NCBI RefSeq assembly: GCF_001274775.1 | Contig: NZ_LGUE01000008.1 | Span: 63,941 to 127,940, forward strand | Direction of reading: 5' to 3' | DNA from: Rossellomorea marisflavi | GTDB taxonomy: Bacteria; Bacillota; Bacilli; Bacillales; Bacillaceae_B | Length of the DNA: 64,000 nt | Shown here: positions 7,932 to 16,055 of the stretch, in pieces | How positions within the stretch are numbered: the stretch's first letter is position 1 | Layout of the letters: the number at the start of each line of letters is the position of its first letter | Notes under the pieces: generated by a model | What the model was told of the DNA's origin: nothing | What the model saw: the letters and a program-made list of their open reading frames with translations, nothing else | Database searches by the model: none | Made by a program: the position numbers and the translations under genes

Positions 7932-9653
7932 ATGGCAAAAACGCTGGCAGGACATGCCGCTGCAGACGTCCTTCAAAACTGGGACGTTCAGCATATCTTC
8001 GGGATGCCCGGTGATTCGATCAATAACTTTGTTGATGTACTTCGCGGAAAGAAAGACGATATTGAGTTCATTCAGATCCGACATGAAGAAGTGGCGGCAC
8101 TGGCAGCCTCGTCCTATGCAAAGCTGACCGGGAAGATCGGTGTCTGCATGACGATCGGCGGACCTGGCGCGATCCATCTGTTGAACGGACTGTATGACGC
8201 AAAGGCCGACGGAGCACCGGTGCTGGTCCTCGCAGGTCAGGTGGCGACAACGGAACTCGGCCGTGATTCATTCCAGGAGGTTCATCTGGCTCGCATGTTC
8301 GACGACGTTTCGGTCTATTCAGAGACCGTAGCCTCGGCGGAAGCTTTCCCTGACATGCTGAACCAGGCCATCCGCACAGCCTATGCGCGAAATGGGGTCG
8401 CCGTCCTCGTCATCCCGGACGACATCCCGAGGGACAAAATCAAGAATGCAACTTCTTTCACATCCAGTCTGACATCATTCTCAAGGCACATCCCTCAAAA
8501 GGAGGATCTCATCACCGGTCTCAACTTCATCGAAAATGCCAAGCGCCCTGTCATCCTGGCAGGAACCGGAACGAAAGCGGCAAAGAAAGAGCTCGAGGCA
8601 TTCGCCGATACGATCGGGGCCCCGATCATCTTCACACTTCCCGCTAAAGGCGTGCTGCCGGACCGGCATCCTCTGAACCTCGGACAGCTTGGTCAGATTG
8701 GGACGAAGCCTGCATATGAAGCAATGGAAGAAACAGACCTCATGATCATGATCGGGACCTCCTTCCCGTACCGGGATTATCTACCGGATGATGCCGAAGC
8801 GATCCAGGTCGATGTGGATCCCGCCCAGATCGGTAAGCGGTACCCCGTCTCCGCCGGTATCGTAGGGGATACGGCCCTCGTACTGGAGGAATGGAATAAG
8901 CACCTCCAGCGCAGGGACGATCGCTCCTTCCTGGAAGAGTGCCAGAAGAATATGCAGAACTGGTGGACCCATATCGGGAAAGACACGGAAGAAACGTCCA
9001 CACCACTCAAAGCACCCCAGGTCATCCCTCACATCGAGCGGATTGCAGACGAGGATGCTGTCCTTTCTGTCGATGTCGGAAACGTAACCGTGTGGATGGC
9101 GCGCTACTTCAACATCACCAATCAGGACTTCATCATCTCCAGCTGGCTGGCCACGATGGGCTGCGGACTGCCGGGTGCCATCGCAAGCTCGCTCGCCTAT
9201 CCGGACCGACAGGCCATTGCCGTCTGCGGAGACGGTGGATTCGCAATGAACATGCAGGACTTCGTGACCGCCGTTAAATATAAGCTTCCGATCATCGTGG
9301 TGGTGCTCAACAACAGCCGCATCGGTATGATCAAGTATGAACAGGAAGCAGCCGGTCATCTTGAATACGCCACAGAGCTTCAGGAGATCGATTTTGCCCA
9401 ATTCGCCAAGTCATGCGGAGGGGAAGGCTATCACGTGAAGACTTACGAAGACCTCGGACCTGCCTTCGATATGGCGAAAGCATCGAATAAACCTGTCATC
9501 ATCGATGTTGAAATCGACCTTGAACCTCCCCTTCCAGGCAAAATCACCTGGGAACAGGCCCAAGGCTATACGAAACATATGATGAAGAAGTTCTACAAAG
9601 ATCACAGCGTCGAAATGCCGCCTCTCAAGAAAGCTTTGAAGCGCCTGTTCTGA
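7932..9653 (+). CDS. ydaP: Thiamine-diphosphate-dependent pyruvate oxidase (YdaP-like)
   Basis: ThDP/FAD-type oxidase of the PoxB/acetolactate-synthase superfamily; family reaction is oxidative decarboxylation of pyruvate to acetate or acetyl phosphate. Seen: N-terminal PYR domain with catalytic Glu in IRHEEVAA, a central FAD-type domain, and a C-terminal PP domain with the ThDP/Mg motif GDGGF...NNSRIGM. The 573 residues match B. subtilis YdaP (574). The ATG at 7932 follows AGGAGG at ideal distance; a longer frame from 7890 has no RBS. A terminator separates it from the following yerD-like gene, though read-through is possible. Confidence 0.88.
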   Translation: MAKTLAGHAAADVLQNWDVQHIFGMPGDSINNFVDVLRGKKDDIEFIQIRHEEVAALAASSYAKLTGKIGVCMTIGGPGAIHLLNGLYDAKADGAPVLVLAGQVATTELGRDSFQEVHLARMFDDVSVYSETVASAEAFPDMLNQAIRTAYARNGVAVLVIPDDIPRDKIKNATSFTSSLTSFSRHIPQKEDLITGLNFIENAKRPVILAGTGTKAAKKELEAFADTIGAPIIFTLPAKGVLPDRHPLNLGQLGQIGTKPAYEAMEETDLMIMIGTSFPYRDYLPDDAEAIQVDVDPAQIGKRYPVSAGIVGDTALVLEEWNKHLQRRDDRSFLEECQKNMQNWWTHIGKDTEETSTPLKAPQVIPHIERIADEDAVLSVDVGNVTVWMARYFNITNQDFIISSWLATMGCGLPGAIASSLAYPDRQAIAVCGDGGFAMNMQDFVTAVKYKLPIIVVVLNNSRIGMIKYEQEAAGHLEYATELQEIDFAQFAKSCGGEGYHVKTYEDLGPAFDMAKASNKPVIIDVEIDLEPPLPGKITWEQAQGYTKHMMKKFYKDHSVEMPPLKKALKRLF

Positions 9654-9663
9654 CCATGATTCG

Positions 9664-9687
9664 GCCGGGCATCCGCCCGGCTTTTTT
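9664..9687 (+). terminator. Terminator after ydaP-like gene
   Basis: GCCGGGC-ATCC-GCCCGGC stem followed by six T, 10 nt after the stop codon. Confidence 0.8.
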
Positions 9688-9715
9688 CATTCAATCACTA
9701 AAGGGGGTCTACCTC

Positions 9716-11296
9716 ATGGAAACGATATTACTTTGGAGCCTGCTCATCCTCCTTGCCCTCATCATCCTTGTTCCCGCCACCTTTCTTTTTTACATATGGC
9801 GGGTCGATGAACGTCAGGAGGAACATGCCATCCTGCGTCACTATCCCGTTCTCGGCAAGATGCGATATATCCTCGAGAAGATGGGGCCTGAGCTCAGGCA
9901 ATATTTCTTCAATAACGATTCTGAAGGGAAACCCTTCTCCCGGAATGACTATACAAGCACCGTGAAATCCGGCAAGTATAACACCCGCATGCTCGGCTTC
10001 GGTTCGGAGCGCGATTTTGACGGGGAGGGCTACTTCATCCGGAATACCCTGTTCCCCGTCCAGCGTGATGAACTGAACGTGGACAATGAGAAAAAGGTGC
10101 CGACGAAAGTATATAAGATTGATAAGGACAACCTCTTCAATCGCAAGGAACACCGCGAAGAGACGTTGGCCGATCCCTTTCTCCTGAAAGATGAAGACGC
10201 TCCCATCATCGGCGAGCATACATGCCGCCACCCATTCCGCGTCAAAGGACTCGTCGGACAATCGGCCATGAGCTACGGCTCCCTCGGGGGCAACGCCATC
10301 ACCGCCCTGTCGACGGGCCTCGGCCTTGCCGGCGGTACATGGATGAACACCGGGGAAGGCGGATTATCAAAGCATCATTTAAAAGGGGGCGTAGACATCA
10401 TCTGTCAGATCGGCCCCGGGCTATTCGGTGTGAGGACGAAAGACGGGGATTTCTCCTGGGAAGAATTCAAGAAGAAAAGCGACCTGAAGGAAATCAAAGC
10501 GTTCGAATTGAAGCTCGCCCAGGGTGCCAAGACCCGCGGCGGCCATCTTGACGGCAAGAAGGTCACACCTGAGATCGCCTCGATCCGGAACGTGGAGGCG
10601 TGGGAGTCCATTGACAGCCCGAACAGGTTCCGCGAGTTCAATTCCCCGGAAGGCATGCTCGACTTCATTGAACAACTTCGTGAAGTCGGTGGAAAACCCG
10701 TCGGCATCAAGCTCGTCGTCGGGAACACCGGGGACATCGAAGAGCTCGCTTCTTTCATGGCCAAAACGGGCCGGCATCCCGATTTCATCACCGTCGACGG
10801 TGGAGAAGGCGGGACCGGCGCATCGTATCAGGAGCTCGCCGATGCCACAGGGGTGCCCATCAAATCGGCCCTTCCCTTCGTCCATGATACCCTCGTCCGA
10901 CACGGGGTCCGGGACAAGGTGAAGATCTTCGCATCCGGGAAGCTCCTCACCCCCGACAAGATTGCGTATGCCCTCGCCCTTGGAGCCGACTTCGTCAACA
11001 TCGCCAGGGGACTCATGTTCTCTGTCGGTTGCATCCAGGCTCAGGTATGCCACACGAACAACTGTCCCGTCGGGGTTGCCACCACCGACGATAAGCTTCA
11101 GGAAGCACTCGTGGTCGAAGAGAAGTCCTTCCGCGTCTGCAACTACATCCTCTCCCTCAGGGAAGGGCTCTTCAACCTCGCAGCAGCGGCCGGCATCGAT
11201 TCCCCGGCGAAATTCACCCGGGATCATATCGTCTACAAGGACCGGGACGGCCGCCTGATGCCCCTGTCACCCGATGTCCCTCAGAAAGCCCTGTAA
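9716..11296 (+). CDS. yerD: GltB-like FMN-binding glutamate synthase family protein (YerD-like)
   Basis: 526 residues, the size of B. subtilis YerD. An N-terminal membrane segment (about 3-25) is followed by a glutamate-synthase FMN-binding barrel. Seen: GGGEGG-like phosphate-binding stretch (VDGGEGGTGAS) and the iron-sulphur cysteine cluster CQAQVCHTNNCPVG. It lacks the glutamine amidotransferase domain and a partner small subunit, so it is unlikely to be an ordinary GOGAT; the true substrate is unknown. The ATG at 9716 with AAAGGGGG upstream is preferred over the longer frame from 9656, which would cover the preceding terminator. Confidence 0.82.
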   Translation: METILLWSLLILLALIILVPATFLFYIWRVDERQEEHAILRHYPVLGKMRYILEKMGPELRQYFFNNDSEGKPFSRNDYTSTVKSGKYNTRMLGFGSERDFDGEGYFIRNTLFPVQRDELNVDNEKKVPTKVYKIDKDNLFNRKEHREETLADPFLLKDEDAPIIGEHTCRHPFRVKGLVGQSAMSYGSLGGNAITALSTGLGLAGGTWMNTGEGGLSKHHLKGGVDIICQIGPGLFGVRTKDGDFSWEEFKKKSDLKEIKAFELKLAQGAKTRGGHLDGKKVTPEIASIRNVEAWESIDSPNRFREFNSPEGMLDFIEQLREVGGKPVGIKLVVGNTGDIEELASFMAKTGRHPDFITVDGGEGGTGASYQELADATGVPIKSALPFVHDTLVRHGVRDKVKIFASGKLLTPDKIAYALALGADFVNIARGLMFSVGCIQAQVCHTNNCPVGVATTDDKLQEALVVEEKSFRVCNYILSLREGLFNLAAAAGIDSPAKFTRDHIVYKDRDGRLMPLSPDVPQKAL

Positions 11297-11303
11297 GCAT
11301 AGC

Positions 11304-11332
11304 AAAGCCCGGTGATGCCACCGGGCTTTCTT
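11304..11332. terminator. Bidirectional terminator
   Basis: AAAGCCCGGTG/CACCGGGCTTT stem with a 4-nt loop between the convergent yerD-like and nadR-like genes. Confidence 0.8.
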
Positions 11333-12355
11333 CTATTCCAGCATTCCATTCACAAGCCGGAGCGCTTCCTCCCACTTCTCCCGGTACGAACCCGAGAGCG
11401 TAGTGAACGGAATGCCATTTTCCTCCAGCAGCTTCTGTAGCCGCTCGTGATTCTGCCTTCGGACGGCCTCTTCCCCGTGCATCCGCCAGCCATCGTCCAC
11501 CCACTCGACATCAGGCTCAAGGAACAGATACAGATCATATTCCTGGGCTTTTGCGATGGAATCCAGTACATCCTGATGCTTCCCGTTATACAATTCCGAA
11601 TAAAATTGGGTCACCGTCGCCTCCGTATCCACGAACAGGACGCGATGGCTGACTACGGTGGCCTTCTCTACCTGACGCTGCTGCTCATAAGCGATCATAG
11701 GGTAATCCTCATCAAGCAGCACCCCGTCATATCCGCCGATCTCCTCACAGCGCGTCCGGCCATATTCCGCCACATAGTTGGTATTGAATGCCGTAGCCAG
11801 ATTCCGCACAAGCGTCGATTTCCCGCAACTTTCGGTACCGACCACCACGACCTTTTTCACGAAATACGATCTTGCCACAGACGGGATCATATCCCAGTGA
11901 CGGTACACCCCATCAGTCCTGATCATGGTGGCAGAAATCGGGGCGAACATCCGCTCTTCATCCAGGATGATATGTTCGGCACCGGGATAGCACTCCCGGA
12001 AAATATCCGAGTATCCCCGTTCAGACGAAAAGACCGCATCAATGGGCTTGCCGATCGCCTCCTTGATCAGAGCTGCACCGTCTCTCCAGTCATAGTCCTC
12101 ATCTCCCGCCTCGTCTTCGATCGATACGACATGAACATGCGGCATATCCTTCGTGAGCTGATGGAGCCAGCGCAGTCGGACCGTCGCCGGAACATAAGGG
12201 AAATCCGTTCGGGCGCAGATTTCCCGGTCTCGCTTTTCAGAGTGTGACAGGACGACATACAGCTCCTCCACCATGGTGGACGCCTGAATGAGTGCATACA
12301 CATGCCCCTGATGAAGCGGCAGGAATTTCCCACCGTAGAATCCGATCTTCTTCAT
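11333..12355 (-). CDS. nadR: Bifunctional NMN adenylyltransferase / ribosylnicotinamide kinase (NadR-like)
   Basis: Cytosolic NAD-salvage enzyme: phosphorylates nicotinamide riboside and adenylates NMN. Seen: nucleotidyltransferase motif GGKFLPLHQGH at the N-terminus, SATMIR-type motif near 190, then a P-loop kinase domain with GTESCGKST (about 200) and DTEATVT. It lacks the N-terminal HTH of enterobacterial NadR, so it is enzymatic only. It is the last gene of a four-gene operon; its start is 1 nt after the pnuC stop. Together with PnuC it gives nicotinamide-riboside uptake and trapping. Confidence 0.88.
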   Translation of the reverse strand: MKKIGFYGGKFLPLHQGHVYALIQASTMVEELYVVLSHSEKRDREICARTDFPYVPATVRLRWLHQLTKDMPHVHVVSIEDEAGDEDYDWRDGAALIKEAIGKPIDAVFSSERGYSDIFRECYPGAEHIILDEERMFAPISATMIRTDGVYRHWDMIPSVARSYFVKKVVVVGTESCGKSTLVRNLATAFNTNYVAEYGRTRCEEIGGYDGVLLDEDYPMIAYEQQRQVEKATVVSHRVLFVDTEATVTQFYSELYNGKHQDVLDSIAKAQEYDLYLFLEPDVEWVDDGWRMHGEEAVRRQNHERLQKLLEENGIPFTTLSGSYREKWEEALRLVNGMLE

Positions 12356-12356
12356 A

Positions 12357-13052
12357 TCATGCTGCCTCCATTCCCTGCTGATTGCCGATCCTTCTCCAAT
12401 TGATGTAGCCGTAGACGCTGTTCACAAGGAACGCACTCCACATCACGAGCATGGCAAAGTCATTGCCTCCCTGTGTCATCAGGGTCGTGAGCCAAAGGAC
12501 GATGGAGAGGACGTTCACCATGATCCAGACGAGCCACTGCTCCGTGAACCGCTTCAACATGAGGAGCTGCGCAATGACCGAGAGCACAGTGGTGGCAGAA
12601 TCGACCCACACATTGCGGCCGCCAATTTCCTGAAGGATGAGGGCATAAGCCGTGAAACCGACGGCAAATCCCGCAATCGTCCACATCCACCCGGCCTTAC
12701 TAAGGGAATGGACGACCACATCCTCCCCACGCGCATCACTCTTCACGGTATGTCGGCTCCACAGATAGATCCCCACAAACTGGAGGGGGAAATAGAACAG
12801 GCCGTTCAGCATGACCTCCCCATATAACCCGTAGCCGTACGCGATGTACGCATACAGTCCGGTCTGGATGATCCCGAAATAGTAATTGGCGATCTTGCCC
12901 TTCGCCACCAGCACCACACACATCATCCCCGTCAAGGACACGATCAGTCCAAGGAACGTGTCATCGAGGGCAACGAAAAGATACAGATTGATGACCGTAA
13001 AGACCGCCAGCCAGCACTTCTCAAACAGCGTCCAGTCCTTGAAGACACTCAT
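12357..13052 (-). CDS. pnuC: Nicotinamide riboside transporter PnuC
   Basis: Integral membrane protein of 231 residues with about seven hydrophobic segments and typical PnuC features (NYYFGIIQTGLYAY, WxxW-like aromatic pairs near the C-terminus, NSVYGYINWRR). The family is an energy-independent facilitator for nicotinamide riboside, trapped by the NadR-like kinase encoded next. Start overlaps the nicotinamidase stop by 4 nt (ATGA), indicating translational coupling. Confidence 0.9.
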   Translation of the reverse strand: MSVFKDWTLFEKCWLAVFTVINLYLFVALDDTFLGLIVSLTGMMCVVLVAKGKIANYYFGIIQTGLYAYIAYGYGLYGEVMLNGLFYFPLQFVGIYLWSRHTVKSDARGEDVVVHSLSKAGWMWTIAGFAVGFTAYALILQEIGGRNVWVDSATTVLSVIAQLLMLKRFTEQWLVWIMVNVLSIVLWLTTLMTQGGNDFAMLVMWSAFLVNSVYGYINWRRIGNQQGMEAA

Positions 13053-13600
13053 CTCACATCAGCCCCCAGGGTATTCTTGAAATGCTCCAGCGCCCATTCA
13101 TGCCCGGCCTGATTGAAGCTAGCAACAGCTTCCCTGTGCACGACCATGCTGTACCCGAGGTTGTAACCATCCACTGCCGTATGGAGGACGCAGATGTCCG
13201 TACACACACCAACAAGGTGGATCTCCCGGATGCCGCGCTCCCTCAGGCGCAGATCGAGCTCCGTTCCGCCGAACGCACTGTATCTCGTTTTATCGAATTC
13301 AAGGATCGAAGCGCCCGATGCTTTCACATCGTCATACGCCGTGCGGACGGCTCCGTATAGCTCCCGGCCTTCCGTCCCCGCGATATTATGAGGCGGGAAC
13401 AGTCTGGTTTCGGGGTGGAACTCATCCCCTTCGAAGTGGATGTCATTTGCCACGACCACATAGTCGCCCGCTTCAGCAAATTCCCTCATCAGCCCGGCAA
13501 TCTTTCCTTGGATCACCTGCCCCGGCTCCCCGCACGTCAGCTTTCCTTCATCCGCTACAAAATCCACCGTATAATCAATCACAATCAATGCCCTCTTCAT
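13049..13600 (-). CDS. pncA: Nicotinamidase / isochorismatase-family hydrolase
   Basis: Cysteine hydrolase predicted to deamidate nicotinamide to nicotinate. The catalytic triad is visible: Asp in VIDYTVDF, Lys in FDKTRYSAF and Cys in GVCTDICVLHTA; the zinc site is suggested by NDIHFEGDEFHPE. The 183-residue length fits PncA. Located second in the NAD operon, 18 nt after the Nudix regulator, with 4-nt overlap to pnuC. Operon context favours nicotinamidase over other isochorismatase-like hydrolases. Confidence 0.87.
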   Translation of the reverse strand: MKRALIVIDYTVDFVADEGKLTCGEPGQVIQGKIAGLMREFAEAGDYVVVANDIHFEGDEFHPETRLFPPHNIAGTEGRELYGAVRTAYDDVKASGASILEFDKTRYSAFGGTELDLRLRERGIREIHLVGVCTDICVLHTAVDGYNLGYSMVVHREAVASFNQAGHEWALEHFKNTLGADVR

Positions 13601-13618
13601 TGTTTCTCCCCCTAAAGA

Positions 13619-14395
13619 TTAATAGATTGATGGTGCAGGCGCCTCTCCCCTGAAGCGGAACAACCGCGTCGCCCGCTTCGCCGTCCTAGTTGTGGTCTTC
13701 ACATTTCCTTCCCTATCCGTGACAGGCTCCAGGAATGGATACTTCGGTGCATCGCGGTTGAATGCCGACACATTGGCAATCCCCGGGTCATCCGTCATGA
13801 GTAGAAGAAGGCTCCTCAGCTCAGACAGCGTGAATGCCTCGGGCAAAAACTCTTTCGCCACCGTCGTCTGCAGCATCTCCACCTGGATCATCCGGAAGGC
13901 ATCATTCAGCATGTCACGGTGATCAAACGCAAGATCCAGCTCCAGCGCTTCCTCCCACGTGAACAGCTCCACCTCCGCTGCGTCTTCTGAGGCTGTCCGG
14001 CCTGCCAGATAACCGGCCTTTACAATCGCATAGAATGCATTCGAGAGGATCCACCCGCGGGGATCACGACCCGGTGCATCGTACACGGCAAAATGCTTCA
14101 GATGGATGCGATCGACCCCCGCCTCCTCCTTCAGTTCGCGGATCGCCGCTTCATCAGCCGTCTCCTGCGGCCGGACGAAACCACCTGGCAGCGCCCACTT
14201 CCCGGCTTCGATATTCGGCTCTCCTTCAAGATTGAACTCAGACCTTTTGATGAGCAGGATCTTCAGCGTCGGAACCGGCGGCTTATGTTCCTCCGGATAA
14301 TGGAGGTCGATGGTGAACACCGCAATGTCACTTGTGTACCCGTCCGGAGTGATGAAGGATGGCTGATTGGTATGTGAGGATGTAGTATGGTTCAT
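13619..14395 (-). CDS. nrtR: NrtR-like Nudix transcriptional regulator of NAD metabolism
   Basis: 258-residue protein with an N-terminal Nudix domain (intact GX5EX7REUXEEXGU box around residues 70-92) and a C-terminal winged-helix-like segment containing the characteristic FTLSELRSLL helix. NrtR-family proteins bind ADP-ribose or NAD-related ligands and repress NAD genes. Because the Nudix box is intact, catalytic ADP-ribose hydrolysis may persist. It is the first gene of the pncA-pnuC-nadR operon, with an AT-rich palindrome over the start region, so autoregulation is the natural model. AAAGGAG precedes the ATG. A plain ADP-ribose pyrophosphatase is the alternative. Confidence 0.82.
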   Translation of the reverse strand: MNHTTSSHTNQPSFITPDGYTSDIAVFTIDLHYPEEHKPPVPTLKILLIKRSEFNLEGEPNIEAGKWALPGGFVRPQETADEAAIRELKEEAGVDRIHLKHFAVYDAPGRDPRGWILSNAFYAIVKAGYLAGRTASEDAAEVELFTWEEALELDLAFDHRDMLNDAFRMIQVEMLQTTVAKEFLPEAFTLSELRSLLLLMTDDPGIANVSAFNRDAPKYPFLEPVTDREGNVKTTTRTAKRATRLFRFRGEAPAPSIY

Positions 14396-14419
14396 GACAG
14401 GCTCCTTTTAATTTGCAAT

Positions 14420-14464
14420 TTGTTAATTAATAATAGTGTACGCTGTGGAGGGAGGATTTGGCAA
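14420..14464 (-). promoter_or_regulatory. Promoter and palindromic operator of NAD-salvage operon
   Basis: Minus strand: TTGCCA (14459-14464), 18-bp spacer, TACACT (14435-14440), then TTATTAATTAACAA (14420-14433), a 14-bp palindrome with one mismatched pair positioned over the likely transcription start. This is where a repressor such as NrtR would act. Confidence 0.5.
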
Positions 14465-14487
14465 GTGTTTTTTTCGGGGCTCGCAGG

Positions 14488-14890
14488 CTGGCACTCTATT
14501 TGTTACATTTTTTGTATTCTAGCGAAATGGTACGGGTATTTGCAAACGAGGGCCATTTACCATGCGTTCCCATCATTGATTCCGCCTCCAGAGCACATAA
14601 ATCCTTTAAAACTAACTCATTTTGATTGAAATCGACCATCTTTAAGCCATCTCAGTACCTCCCCCACCCCCATTCCCTTCATTTATTTGCGAAAATCAAA
14701 AATTTATTTGCGCGTTTTTGAAATTTATCTGCGAAAAATCCAATTCTATTTGCGAACTCATTTTTCTGCGATCCCCCTATTTGTATAAAAAATATGATAC
14801 GTATGAATTAAAAAGTTTATCATCAACCATCCTCGATTATTTGCGATTCCCTACCCTCCAAATCTCCCTCCCCCAACTCCAAACCAAACA
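14488..14890 (-). repeat. Intergenic element B with 21-bp-periodic ATTTGCGAA boxes
   Basis: Second copy of the element at 4643-5083. Boxes begin at 14685 (ATTTGCGAA), 14706 (ATTTGCGCG), 14727 (ATCTGCGAA) and 14748 (ATTTGCGAA): again an exact 21-bp period. A lone ATTTGCGAT begins at 14839. The 5' part (TGGCA, CTATTTG, TAGCGAAATGG, TATTTGCAAAC) and the CCCTCCCCCA tract next to the terminator align with copy A, in the same orientation and gene context. No coding frame is credible in 14396-14939. Confidence 0.75.
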
Positions 14891-14918
14891 AAAAAAAGCA
14901 GAGGAATTCATCCCCTGC
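14890..14918 (-). terminator. yhfK-like gene terminator
   Basis: 8-bp stem GCAGGGGA/TCCTCTGC with a 5-nt loop followed by eight U on the minus strand. Confidence 0.8.
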
Positions 14919-14939
14919 TTCCGTCAAACATGTATCCAA

Positions 14940-15587
14940 TTAAATCCCGCTCAATGCATCCTCTACAGAATGATCGCCGCTCTTAATGAACACGGATTTC
15001 TTCTTCAAATTGTCTTTCCCGATCGCTCCTACAAGGACACGCGCTACGTCTCCACGTGGAATCTCATAGCTTCCCGGGTCACCGGTGAGCTCTGCCTTCA
15101 CGTCGACCTTCCCTGTTGGTTCATCGTTTTTCAATGGACCAGGATGGACCGTGGTGTAGGCAAGTGATGATTTTTGCAGGTAGTCATCTGCCATATGCTT
15201 CGCAACGGCGTAGGGTTTCATCTTGTCGCTCTCTGAATCCGGGTCCAGACTGTCGGTCGCGCTCAGCAAGACGAAGTGTTTGACGTCATGTTTCTCTGCG
15301 TAGTTCACTGCTTTGACGGCACCCCACAGGTCGATGAGCATCGTTTTGTCAGCGCCCGTGCTTCCGCCTGATCCGGCTGCAAAGACGACGGCATCTACAT
15401 TATCAAACGCATGGGAGAAATCTTCTTCAAGATCCCCCAGTACGACTTTATCAGCACCTGCTGATTCGAGATCTTTGATCTGCTCTTCTTTTCTCACTAG
15501 GGCAACGGATTGATGATCCGACTCCTTCAGCTGTTCGATCACCTGGGTTCCTACTTGTCCGTTTGCTCCGATTACTAAGACGTTCAT
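14940..15587 (-). CDS. yhfK: NAD(P)-binding SDR/NmrA-like oxidoreductase (YhfK-like)
   Basis: 215-residue atypical short-chain dehydrogenase with an N-terminal Rossmann motif GANGQVG (about 7-13), FAAGSGG, and YAVAK (Tyr-xxx-Lys pair) near residue 145. Length and sequence pattern match B. subtilis YhfK. The substrate is unknown; relatives act as NADPH sensors or flavin/quinone reductases. GGAGGG precedes the ATG. Monocistronic with its own terminator. Confidence 0.78.
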   Translation of the reverse strand: MNVLVIGANGQVGTQVIEQLKESDHQSVALVRKEEQIKDLESAGADKVVLGDLEEDFSHAFDNVDAVVFAAGSGGSTGADKTMLIDLWGAVKAVNYAEKHDVKHFVLLSATDSLDPDSESDKMKPYAVAKHMADDYLQKSSLAYTTVHPGPLKNDEPTGKVDVKAELTGDPGSYEIPRGDVARVLVGAIGKDNLKKKSVFIKSGDHSVEDALSGI

Positions 15588-15811
15588 GATATCCCTCCAT
15601 AATGTATTGTACTGAATATGTTCATATCCTATCTATTCCCCTTTATTTCTCCATCAAACGTCACGACTCTTTCCGTCCCTCTCTTCTCACTGTGACGCCA
15701 TTGGAAAATAGAAACCTACTAAAAACAGGTAAAAGGGACGATTCCACTTTCTCTCAAAACGAAACCAAATACTTCCTATTGTCGTATGATTGGTATAAGG
15801 AGGAGATGTTC

Positions 15812-15982
15812 ATGATATGCAAAGAATGCAACGGAACTGAATTCATCAAAGCAACGGATTTCATCAATCTTCGACCTCTTCATAAAAGAATGAGCGTGGG
15901 AACGGAAAAAATTTACACAATCTGTGCCGGATGCGGGGAAGTGGTATCCATTAAAGTGCGAGACACTGCCAAGCTGAAATAA
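15812..15982 (+). CDS. Small zinc-ribbon protein (56 aa)
   Basis: Starts MICKECNG and has two CxxC pairs (CKEC at residues 3-6 and CAGC in the second half), i.e. a zinc-ribbon fold of unknown function. AAGGAGG is 8 nt from the ATG at 15812; a longer frame from 15602 has no matching RBS and low-complexity content. It precedes the sigma-54 activator by 73 bp, with TATAAT-like boxes between, so they are probably separate transcripts. Confidence 0.65.
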   Translation: MICKECNGTEFIKATDFINLRPLHKRMSVGTEKIYTICAGCGEVVSIKVRDTAKLK

Positions 15983-16055
15983 ACGGATGAGCGGTGGTAT
16001 AATCCCCTTACATACCATATAATTTAAATTATCAGAAAAATAAATGGGGGATTCC

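Noticed and set aside
15602-15811. Upstream extension of the small zinc-ribbon gene
   Set aside because: The strong AAGGAGG lies inside it and points to ATG 15812.
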